DNA of 23,247 nt, taken from contig MU619313.1 of NCBI GenBank assembly GCA_025201805.1, forward strand, positions 9,851 through 33,097. Direction: 5' to 3'. Position 1 is the stretch's first letter; every line of letters begins with the position of its first letter. The position numbers were made by a program, and so were the translations under genes. Source of the DNA: Parasitella parasitica (taxonomy: Eukaryota; Mucoromycota; Mucoromycetes; Mucorales; Mucoraceae). Below the pieces are notes generated by a model. That model worked only from the letters and a program-made list of their open reading frames with translations, searched no databases and was not told the origin of the DNA. Of this stretch, positions 10,035 to 18,397 are shown one piece after another.

Positions 10035-10517
10035 ATAATAAATCACTGTTAGGACCATTCTACTCTTAAAGTAATTTAATAACTTGCCACTTCTTTTTCT
10101 TTATTAACACTCTGTCTGATATATCATATACCCTAATTTTAATGCTTTCACATCTCCATTGCTACTTGTTTGTATAATAATTGCTCGATAAGAAATATAA
10201 AGGGTCAAATAGACAGCCTTAATATTATGATTTTTATCCCAAGTATCTCAGCTACTATCTTCTTTGACAAAATAGCGAGGACTCACTTTCGCAATTCCAG
10301 TACTATCTTAATTGAACCATATTCAAGTTTTGAGAGCGCTTTTACTAAGACTGTTTTTCTGGAGTATGGTTTACTCATGAATCTCATGATAATCTTGTAC
10401 ATTCTGGTAGTTTCAACTGTTTTTATAACTAAGATTACTTGGGAACACCGAGTTCGAGAGTAAAACAGTTTTACATATTTTATTTCTCGTTTGGAAGCAT
10501 TTGATTTGCTATATTGA
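10035..10517. other. Convergent intergenic spacer
   Basis: This AT-rich spacer separates two tail-to-tail genes. A 97-codon plus frame at 10170-10463 begins at TTG, has no domain and is probably a chance opening across 3' untranslated DNA. A hydrophobic run near its end (about 10375-10435) is its only notable property. Confidence 0.4.
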
Positions 10518-11332
10518 TCACTCTTCTAATTTATTGATTTCATCGTGGTAGCTTATTAAATGATAAACAAGACCTTCTCTCGTAGCATAATTTTTTCCAC
10601 GCTTACAACCAAAAACAACACATTTGTATGGTTCTTCTCCATGATGGCTTTCAACTAAATGTGTTATGACATGTGTTTTCTTTTTAAACTCTTCATTGCA
10701 AGCAGGACAAATAGTAATAGGGTAGATGTCGTTTAATTTCTTTTCAAGGCTTGCCGATAATCCTTGCTTTTTGAATCTCTTATCATTTAATATCGAGTGT
10801 GTTGATGTAGCTGTCCCTACTCCGTTTTGCTGTCGATCTGATTTTCTATTGACTGAAGAATGACTACAAATGCTCGAGTTAATTGATTGGCAAACCTGTT
10901 GAATAATAGCATTTACTTATTCTCATTTATACGACTTATTTGATGAACATGCTCTAAGTGATATCGTAGCCCAGGTTTAGAGGAATATACATGTTTGCAA
11001 TCTGGTGATATACATTTAAATACTTTTTGTCCACGATGTTTTAACTTCAAATGCTGGTCAGCTTCTGCACGGCCAGAGCTTGTCTGGAAGCAATCAGGAC
11101 AAATCAGAGGGGGATAGGTTTCTTCGATCAATTGTAAAATTAAACCTTTTATATCGACTGATCTGTGTCTGCCTGGCCCGTTAATTAAGGTCATGGTGCT
11201 GTTTCTATTCGCAACAAGTCGAGGGTGAGGGGTAATTGGACTTGAACCATCAATTAAAAATTGACTAGGATCCATTGTTTTGCCTCTTTTTTGTTTTGAA
11301 GTAGCTTTTTTCACAGGAATCGAATGAACCAT
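10518..11332 (-). CDS. C2H2 zinc-finger protein with two duplicated finger pairs
   Basis: Predicted nucleic-acid-binding protein, probably nuclear. The 5' coding segment is 10917-11332 and the 3' segment is 10518-10863. They are joined across a 53-nt intron (10864-10916) with a GTAAAT donor, AATTAAC branch-like site and TTGTAG acceptor, giving 253 residues from the first in-frame ATG. The first segment carries C-x2-C-x12-H-x4-H followed by C-x4-C-x12-H-x4-H. The second carries C-x2-C-x12-H-x4-H followed by C-x4-C-x14-H-x4-H. The two pairs, each preceded by a similar IYP/TYP lead-in, look like an internal duplication. The N-terminus is rich in Lys/Arg (nuclear-signal-like). The frame stays open about 85 nt upstream of the chosen ATG, so the true start may be spliced from an exon with ATG at 11625-11627, across an intron that would contain the poly(T) tract. 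Target and function are not recognised. Confidence 0.75.
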
Positions 11333-11489
11333 AGGTTTTCTTTTTCTTGTAGCGATTTTCACATTACCATTCCTATCCACGTGAAATCTATTATCATACA
11401 AATCTGTAATATAGCCATTACTTAATAATTACCAGTTCTTCAGCGATTGGCTTCCCATAGAACTCATTCGTGTGATATTTTCTTTGATG

Positions 11490-11528
<39 letters not shown>
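11490..11528 (+). repeat. 39-nt poly(A) homopolymer
   Basis: An uninterrupted run of 39 A (poly-T on the zinc-finger gene's strand). It lies just upstream of that gene's open frame. It may sit in a 5' intron or be the tail of a retroposed sequence; no flanking target duplication was found. The length is prone to assembly error. Confidence 0.9.
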
Positions 11529-11530
<2 letters not shown>

Positions 11531-11639
11531 CCTCAAATTTGATCGTAATGGGTCTTGTTACTTGAGAGTGCAATACAATACAGTCACGAGAATGTGTTTG
11601 TCCTATCATTGACACCAATTTCTCCATAGTTAAGAAATA

Positions 11640-13599
11640 TCAATCATTAGCAGAATATGGTTTTTGGGTAGCAAGCAATGAAGCCTTCTTATGTTCATTG
11701 ATCATTTGATTTTTTTAGTAGCTAGAAAACAACTTGGCAATACAGTATTTTGAGTTGAGATGATATACGAAAGAATACAGTAAATTAAACTTAGACAATC
11801 AAGGAAAGTCATTCCAGACGATGGAAGTTTCTTTCAAGCTCAAAATGCCAGAAGGAAATGACGATAATTTCCCAATACAAGCATTTAAATATTTCGGCTA
11901 ATTCATCCCTACTACTTCCTTTTGCGTGCCACGCTTATCCTTGACAAGCTTCGGCAATACAAAGTGTAAGCATATTTAATTGTAGGCATATTTGGTTTAT
12001 CAATTGGTTTTTTTTCTATTTTTTGAATTTTATAGCAATATTTCTTGATAAAGTTCAAGGAAGGTAATTAAGAGAGCATAAAGAGTGGTTTGTAGCAATA
12101 CAACATTTAGAACGTTATCTGTCCTTATCGTCGAAGTAACCTTACGTATGTGTTTTTTGATTTTATATCAAAACAATTCTTTTCTTCCAGAGATGAGAAT
12201 CTGATTTAAAAGGGGTTAAAGGAGTCAATAAAAACTACTACATTAAGCCAATATGCTTCATATGCTAATTCATCTAAAGATAATAGTGAGATACAGGAGA
12301 TAGGAAAGGCCGTATCTATCCAAATGTCATGTTAATCTAATTGCACCGAAAAGATACACTCTCGTATTGACATTTATTCTGTGATCTGATGTTTTCACTC
12401 TTGAGATGCGAATCATAGTCTGTAAAGAAAAGAAAAAAAAGTAAACTGTAAATTAAAGTTAGTGCAAATAATGGGAAATGTTTAGCTTGGATGATCTTTA
12501 AATTTTGCTTTCTAACATCAATTTAGAGCATAAAATGAAATGAAAAAAAGGAAATAAAGTTACGACGTAAACCAGGACAAGAGATATGCAAAGAGGCAAA
12601 AAGCTGCTGATAAGAGTAACAGCAATGTATGCAGAAGAAGTGCTTTGGGCATGAATCAACAAGATCAACGAAATGCAGATACTATATCGCCACCAAACAA
12701 ATGGTGTCTAAATAAAGCGTCGGCCCGCTTTATGACGCATTCACCAGAAAGCTACCTCTGGACAGCTATGTGAAATAGGTATATGCAAATACTCTGAAAC
12801 AAACCACTATCTCTGCCTGCGGAGATTTACAAATAGCATTCCATGCCCGGATATTTGTGAGTTATCATTTAACTCTTCGATTATAGCAACAGGAAAACAG
12901 TAAAATACAATATGTGAATATCTTAACAACAATTCTGCTACTTTGTTTGCTAGTTAGTAAAAGCAAAAAAGAGTTATCATCGGAAAAAATTTGCCGTCAA
13001 ACATGATAGCGGCGTTCAGCGCTTTCTAATATGAATAACTTTCCATTGTGAATAATCAAAAAAATCCGTAGAAACCTCACAATGCTTGATAGAGGCATGG
13101 ACAGGTCACTATTAGCTATCAGATCAAGACGGTAGAAGAATTTGAGGCGTATCTTTCATCTTTTTGTACTATCATCTTCAAAATATTTTCGTTATGAGTA
13201 ATAGAAATTGTTATGTGCCTATTACAGCTAATCAACTTGCGCTGACTAGTCTACGGATCCGGGATCTCCTAAAAATTTTGCTACCTTATACGAAAACTTG
13301 ACAGAAGGTGAATTTAAAGGCGGCATGGATAGCGAATGTATTCATCAAAGACTTGGTGATCAAAAAGTGATACTTGCTTTCCTGTCCTCTTCCTTTTAAA
13401 CGCATGCAGATGTCTCAGGGATATTTTAAATACAAAGTATGAGACGAATATTCTAGTCTTCGGCGTTACTATGTCAGAGGTCTCCTGCCTCCAAGGCTAT
13501 TAAGCCATATGTACATTGGAGGTTTATAATGCTCAGTGCAAATCCGTTATGCCTTTCTGTCAAGAAACAGTTACTCAGGACCGTAACAATCAACTTTAA
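11640..13599. other. Gene-poor stretch with eroded coding-like patches
   Basis: About 2 kb without a supported gene. Several plus-strand patches read like protein broken by stops. Examples are about 12237-12330 (EIQEIGKAVSIQ), 12555-12771 (about 70 open codons, RRSALGMNQQDQ) and 13264-13398 (LYENLTEGEFKGGMDSE). Each is short and lacks a recognised domain. Together with the next entry they suggest one or more long-dead elements on the plus strand. Confidence 0.35.
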
Positions 13600-14040
13600 C
13601 TAGTTCATGATCTGTTCAACTTGAGAACATTGATGCATAAAAGGCAAAGCGTTTTTAAGGATGTAAACCGGGAAAAAGGTACCTACTCAACAGTAATGAC
13701 GAGCCAAGGCCAAACGGAGAGAATGAATTTTACTTTGACAATCTATTTTAGTGAAGTGCATTCTACAAACACGATGACGATGCATTGATGCGAGACTAAA
13801 AGTTTTTTCAATTCAACTACAGGCCGAGTTTTCTAGACCCAAGCAGAAGTGCAGTTTTGACTAAAATCAGCAGTATGAAGAGTATTATCTTTTGACAGGT
13901 TTGAAGAAGCTGCGATAATAGAAAGAATACAGCCGGTAGCACTGCAAAATCTGAAATTGCCGTGATATACACGGGTTTCTTTATGGATTTAGATTGCTTC
14001 AGGCAAGTCTAATATCAAAGCTAATTTGCTTTTGTCTGAT
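13600..14040 (+). pseudogene. Decayed gene fragment, possibly Fanzor-like (TnpB-related nuclease)
   Basis: One plus frame reads ENEFYFDNLF near 13720-13746, two stops, then AFYKHDDDALMRD, a stop, and KFFQFNYRPSFLDPSRSAV near 13804-13857. A different frame continues with EEYYLLTGLKKLR at 13877-13915 and then meets two stops. The order (FxF-rich block, LDPxRxxxxT, xEYYxxTGxxK) resembles the RuvC-I region of eukaryotic Fanzor proteins that are common in mucoralean genomes. That is recognition from memory, and the canonical Gly after DP is Ser here. The downstream RuvC-II, zinc ribbon and RuvC-III parts were not found. Stops such as TAG, TGA and TAA at plausible CAG/CGA/CAA positions fit C-to-T decay but do not prove it. 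It could be another transposon protein. Confidence 0.35.
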
Positions 14041-14200
14041 TTCATCCAAAAATGGTAAGCTATACCCTTACATCTAAATTCTGACCTGATCTCCAAACAA
14101 TCTCCGCATTACTTCTCAATCTTTTTTCTTTTTATTTTTTCTCTTTCTCTTGAAAATATACCTTGCAAGCATTGAAAGCATTTTGTTAACCTCCGATATC

Positions 14201-16083
14201 ATGTCAATTGACATTTTACCACAAAAAACTCCACCCGCAACTACGAAAGAAAGGGTATCTTCGTATTCGCCGTCTTCATTAGAAGAAGACTCAACAAACA
14301 AACAAGTAAATCCTCATTATGTAAACAGTCAGCCAGCTGTCGTATCGGATAATAAAGTTCAACCAACTGCCGTTATTCTAAAGAAAGCTATTAAGAAGCC
14401 ACCTCCATTATTCATCGATATACAACAAAACACGCAGAACAATGCCCCTGTGAAACGCACAATAAAATCCCCTTCTTCTTCGGTGAGGCTTATGGATTTA
14501 GGGCATTTGGACAACGATGAACAGTTAGTTCTAGAGGAAGAAATAAAAGCAAGAAGATTAGCCAGACGACAAAAAACTTATGCCGATGATAGAGATGATG
14601 AGGAGCAAGACGATACTTTGATTACAATTGGAACAAGAGTAGCAGAAGGTCATCGCAACTATCAAATGATGTATGATATGCTCACCGGTATAAGAATCGC
14701 AGTTGGGAGAGTGTCGGCTAAAATTGCAAGACCACTGACGGATGATGATTTCACTGCGGCACACAAACTAGTGTTTGACATGTAAGTCTTCTGCTTTGCT
14801 TTTATTATTTGGGCAAGGCATTGATGGAGGTCTATATAGTACAGGAAATGAACTGACGCCTGGTGTCAAATATGATTTCAAATTTAAAGATTATGCTCCC
14901 TGGGTATTCAGAAACCTGAGGGAGAAGTTTCATGTTGATGCAGCAGATTATATGATGTCTCTTACAAACAAATATATATTGAGCGAGATTGGATCACCTG
15001 GAAAAAGTGGAAGCTTTTTTTACTATTCTCGAGACTACAGATTCATTATCAAAACAATTCATCATGGAGAACATAAATTCATGAGAAGAATACTTAAAGA
15101 ATATTACGGGGTACGTTTAGATTATTACTTGTTATATCCAATTCATGCTAATGTATTTTTTCGTAGCACGTTGTAAATAATCCAAATACGTTACTCTGCA
15201 GATTCTATGGTCTTCATCGCATAAAATTACCAAGAGGCCGTAAAATACATTTCGTTGTTATGGGGAACGTCTTGCCTTCGAACAAAGATATTCACAAAAC
15301 ATTTGATTTGAAAGGATCTTTGTTTGGCCGCCTTACATCGAATGAAGAAATTGCAAAGAACCCTCGTTCTGTTATGAAAGATCAAAATTGGGTAAAAACC
15401 AAGGAAAAAATTCAACTTGGCCCAGCAAAACGCGCATTATTTTTAACACAGCTTGAGAGGGATGTGGACATCTTGAAACGTTTGAATATCATGGATTATA
15501 GCCTACTGGTGGGTATACACGATATTCGAAGAGGCAATACGGAATGTATTCGAGATCAAAGCCTGCATATGGTTACTCCTAGGACTGATAGGATGGAGAG
15601 ACGCTCATCCACAATCAAGCGAAATAAAACTGAAAAAGCAGAGATCGTACGGAAAGCTCTAAGAAATGCTAATCCAGTTCATATTGATACATCAGAATTA
15701 CCTGTTAGTCCATCTGAAGAGTAAGCTGGTGATTTTTATTTATGTTTATACATTGTTCACTCAGATGCTAATATGCTTTTCTCAAAAGACGTCGATGGTG
15801 TATATTTTACGCTGATGATGGTGGTTTTAGATCTAGTAATGAAGAAGATGAACCTTCGGATAAATTATATTATGTTGGTATTATTGATATTTTGACGCCT
15901 TACAATATTGTTAAGAAATCAGAGCATGTTTGGAAAAGCATCACCCAAGATAAGGATACTATATCTTCTGTTCACCCACTTGTATATGGCAAGAGATTCA
16001 TGGATTTTATGTTGAAAGCTATTAATGGTACTTTTAATTCCTCTCTGTCAATAAGCAGAACTCATAGCAAAAAACACCAATAG
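14201..16083 (+). CDS. Type I phosphatidylinositol-4-phosphate 5-kinase
   Basis: Phosphorylates PI4P to PI(4,5)P2, acting at the plasma membrane in actin, endocytic and cell-wall signalling; homologue of yeast Mss4 and fission yeast Its3. Exons: 14201-14781, 14840-15110, 15167-15720 and 15789-16083, giving 566 residues with introns of 56-68 nt. Residues 1 to about 140 are a low-complexity, disordered lead. The kinase then shows [20 protein letters not shown] spanning the first splice, the glycine loop GSPGKSGS (245-252), Lys265 in FIIKTI, FDLKGS (330-335), [12 protein letters not shown] (392-403) and the metal-binding Asp502 in GIID. The activation loop has KK at 511-512 and Glu514, the residue that marks PI4P-using type I enzymes over type II. 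A pyrimidine-rich tract (about 14121-14150) precedes the start, as in many fungal promoters. ATG 14201 is the first ATG of the frame. The protein is shorter than yeast Mss4. Confidence 0.93.
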
Positions 16084-16180
16084 TTTATTTTATTGTATAT
16101 ATCATCATTTTTACCATTTATTTGTATATATTCATAAGTTAGACGATTTCAAATTAAACTTACTGCTAATTAGTAACCTA

Positions 16181-17413
16181 CTAACAGCAGAACCATCTCT
16201 TCTTCTTTGACTTGTCTTTATGTTTGTTAGGTACTGCACTTACAGCACTTGCGGCAGAAGCATCTGCAGCAGCACCTACTCTAGAAGCAGTGGTGTTATT
16301 TGTTGCATCCAGAACTTTAGAATTGACATTGTTATTAGTGGCAACATCGGCGTTAGGGTTGTTTAATCCTGCGACAGCACTTGTTGGTTTGGTTGAGGAA
16401 GAAATATTCTCTCCAGTATCATTAGTGATGCCATGTTGAGTAGCATTTCCAGCAGGACTCGAAGGAGTACTAACAACCGCACTAGTAGGGGCAGCATTAA
16501 CAAGAACATTTCCATCATTAGATGTACCATGGACTGGTGTGGCGGGCCCATTGTTTTCATCAGAAATGTCAATAGGGGCACCTGAAGTGTTTCTTGCAGG
16601 AGTTGCTCCAGCTCCAGCTCCAACAGCTCCAGCTCCAACAGCTCCAGCTCCAACAGCTCCAACAGCTCCAACAGCTCCAACAGCTCCGCTAGTTCCAGTG
16701 GCCCCAGCTGCCACAGAGGCCCCAGTAGCTCCAACATCAGTGGAAGTGCCATTGTTACCGACAATCTTGTTGCTTACATTTGGTACCGTGCCATCCATTG
16801 CTCTTCTACCTTTAACAAAAGTACTGACAATAACCCCAAAATTTTGTCCTTGGTTTTTAGCAATGTCGAGTTCAGTTTGTGAAGGCTGGCGTGATCCATC
16901 CCCATCACTAATTGTACCCGATCCATAAGCGGAGCCTCCGATAACTTCGTCATTGTTTTGTAGAGCAATATTAGCATATCCAAAAGGAACATACATCATG
17001 CCATGATGTGCAAAATATGTGACAGCAGTAAGAGCTGTAGTTTCTTGGCCACCATGCTGAGAAGCAGTCGAAAAGAAAGTTCCAGCGAATTTACCTGCAA
17101 GAGCTCCTTTAGCCCATAAAGCGCCACTAGCATCAAGCAATGTCTTGATCTGTGCAGGAAATAGACCGAAACGAGTAGGTAATCCAAAAATAATACCGTC
17201 AGGTTCGCAAAGCTTGTCGACTGTCATTACAGGCAAATCGGGTTTGGTAGGTGCTTGCATTTTGGCTAAAATTTCATCTGAAAGGGTCTCTGACACTTGA
17301 AATAATTTCACCTCGATTCCTTTTTCTTCTAGGCCTTGTTGAATTGACAAAGATAATTTATAAACATGTTGATACAATGAATATATAACAATGTAAACTA
17401 CTGGTTTTTTCAT
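16181..17413 (-). CDS. WrbA/Pst2/Ycp4-type flavodoxin-fold NAD(P)H:quinone oxidoreductase with long tail
   Basis: Single-exon gene of 410 residues. Residues 1 to about 205 form the flavodoxin-like domain of the WrbA/Pst2 family, which reduces quinones by two electrons using FMN. Visible motifs are PTRFG, LWAKGALAGKFAGTFF, the TASQHGGQETTALT block, YFAHHGM and GDGSRQPS. The usual Ser-x-Tyr-Gly-His phosphate loop reads SLYQH, with Gln15 in place of Gly. Residues from about 215 are a low-complexity Gly/Ala/Val/Thr/Asn tail containing a perfect GAV/GAGAV repeat, ending in a Lys-rich stretch and a C-terminal Cys-Cys. A basic patch plus CC suggests lipid anchoring by prenylation or palmitoylation, and yeast Ycp4 is a tailed, membrane-associated member. 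The start is Met 17411-17413; the upstream in-frame residues would not fit the family. Its paralogue is divergently transcribed at 17652. Stop codons of this gene and the PIP5K are 97 nt apart. Confidence 0.9.
   Translation of the reverse strand: MKKPVVYIVIYSLYQHVYKLSLSIQQGLEEKGIEVKLFQVSETLSDEILAKMQAPTKPDLPVMTVDKLCEPDGIIFGLPTRFGLFPAQIKTLLDASGALWAKGALAGKFAGTFFSTASQHGGQETTALTAVTYFAHHGMMYVPFGYANIALQNNDEVIGGSAYGSGTISDGDGSRQPSQTELDIAKNQGQNFGVIVSTFVKGRRAMDGTVPNVSNKIVGNNGTSTDVGATGASVAAGATGTSGAVGAVGAVGAVGAGAVGAGAVGAGAGATPARNTSGAPIDISDENNGPATPVHGTSNDGNVLVNAAPTSAVVSTPSSPAGNATQHGITNDTGENISSSTKPTSAVAGLNNPNADVATNNNVNSKVLDATNNTTASRVGAAADASAASAVSAVPNKHKDKSKKKRWFCC
16605..16687 (+). repeat. GCTCCA / ACAGCTCCA short tandem repeat inside the tail
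   Basis: Hexamer GCTCCA and nonamer ACAGCTCCA units alternate in tandem. They encode the GAV/GAGAV tract of the minus-strand quinone reductase and keep frame because both unit lengths are multiples of three. Length variation between strains is expected. Confidence 0.9.
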
Positions 17414-17651
17414 TTTAATGTAAAAGATAATATCGTGCGAGAAAGAAGGCTCGAATATCATCCAAATCATGGATGGAATTATGAAAATTAGCAAAAAAGT
17501 TCCTTCGATTCAACAAACAACTCAAACAAACATGCAACTTGTCAAAAAACACAGGAAAAAATAGTAATACAACAAACAATGTAGGCTTTTTTTAATACAA
17601 AAATCTAAATGAATCCCTCACTTTTCTTTTATTCGTATCGGATTGTTAACT
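17414..17651. promoter_or_regulatory. Shared divergent promoter of the two quinone reductase paralogues
   Basis: Only 238 bp separate the two start codons, so both genes probably share one bidirectional control region. It contains a CT-rich tract on the plus side (about 17617-17633) before the plus gene. I see no clear stress-response motif. Confidence 0.6.
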
Positions 17652-18319
17652 ATGGCTGCAACTGTCTATATTGTCATCTATACTCTTTATCATCACATCT
17701 ACAAATTAGCTGTAGAAATTCAAAAGGGTCTTGAAGCTCAAGGTGTAACCGTCAAGGTTTTCCAAGGTTTAATACTACCTTCATTTTGTCGAACAATGTA
17801 CTAAATCATGTAAATTTAGTCCAAGAGACTTTATCTGATGACATTCTTCAAAAGATGCATGCTCCGGCTAAACCTGATCTTCCAATTATCACCGTGGACC
17901 AATTGACTGAGGCTGATGGTATCATCTTCGGTATTCCTACTCGGTTTGGAACAATGCCCGCTCAACTTAAAGCTCTTTTGGATGCTACAGGTAAATTATG
18001 GGCAACAGGTGCACTTGCCGGTAAATTTGCTGGAACTTTCTTCTGTACTGCGTCGCAACACGGTGGCCAAGAAACTACAGCTCTTACCACTGTCACTTAT
18101 TTTGCTCACCATGGCATGATCTATGTTCCATTTGGTTTTGCTAGTGCTCATCTATTCGATAATTCCGAGGTTGTTGGCGGATCTGCTTACGGCGCTGGTA
18201 CTGTCGCAAATGGTGATGGTTCCCGTCAACCCACAGAAAAGGAACTAGAAATCGCTCGCAACCAAGGTGAAAATTTTGGTAAAGTTATAACTACATATGT
18301 CAGAGGAAAGACTATTTAG
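17652..18319 (+). CDS. WrbA/Pst2-type NAD(P)H:quinone oxidoreductase
   Basis: Two exons, 17652-17766 and 17820-18319, give 204 residues, the normal length of the family (yeast Pst2, fission yeast Obr1). The 53-nt intron (17767-17819) begins GTTTAA and ends TTTAG. Joining it rebuilds VFQVQETLSDDIL, matching VFQ/LFQVSETLSDEIL of the minus-strand paralogue, which has no intron at that place. Motifs are PTRFGTMPAQ, LWATGALAGKFAGTFF, the TASQHGGQETTALT block, YFAHHGM and GDGSRQPT. The phosphate-binding loop reads TLYHH, with His14 where Gly is usual. Role: two-electron reduction of quinones with bound FMN, protecting against oxidative and quinone stress, in the cytosol or at membranes. It lacks the lipid-type tail of its neighbour. 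FMN binding is inferred from family membership. Confidence 0.93.
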
Positions 18320-18337
18320 ATATACACTTTATTCAAT

Positions 18338-18389
18338 AATAAACATACGCAGTGGCTCTTTAAGCTTTTACTTGTACAGGAAGTTTATT
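18338..18389. terminator. Paired poly(A) signals between convergent genes
   Basis: AATAAA lies at 18338-18343 on the plus strand, 19 nt after the quinone reductase stop. AATAAA lies on the minus strand at 18384-18389, about 9 nt beyond the BRCA2 stop. The stops are only 78 nt apart, so the 3' ends very likely overlap. Confidence 0.55.
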
Positions 18390-18397
18390 TACATATC

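Noticed and set aside
10170..10463. 97-codon frame with a hydrophobic C-terminal run
   Set aside because: It starts at TTG, lies between two convergent genes, has no domain and probably covers 3' untranslated DNA.
16212..16928. Long plus-strand and alternate minus-strand frames over the quinone reductase tail
   Set aside because: They are shadows of the low-complexity repeat; the true frame has the flavodoxin domain and Cys-Cys end.
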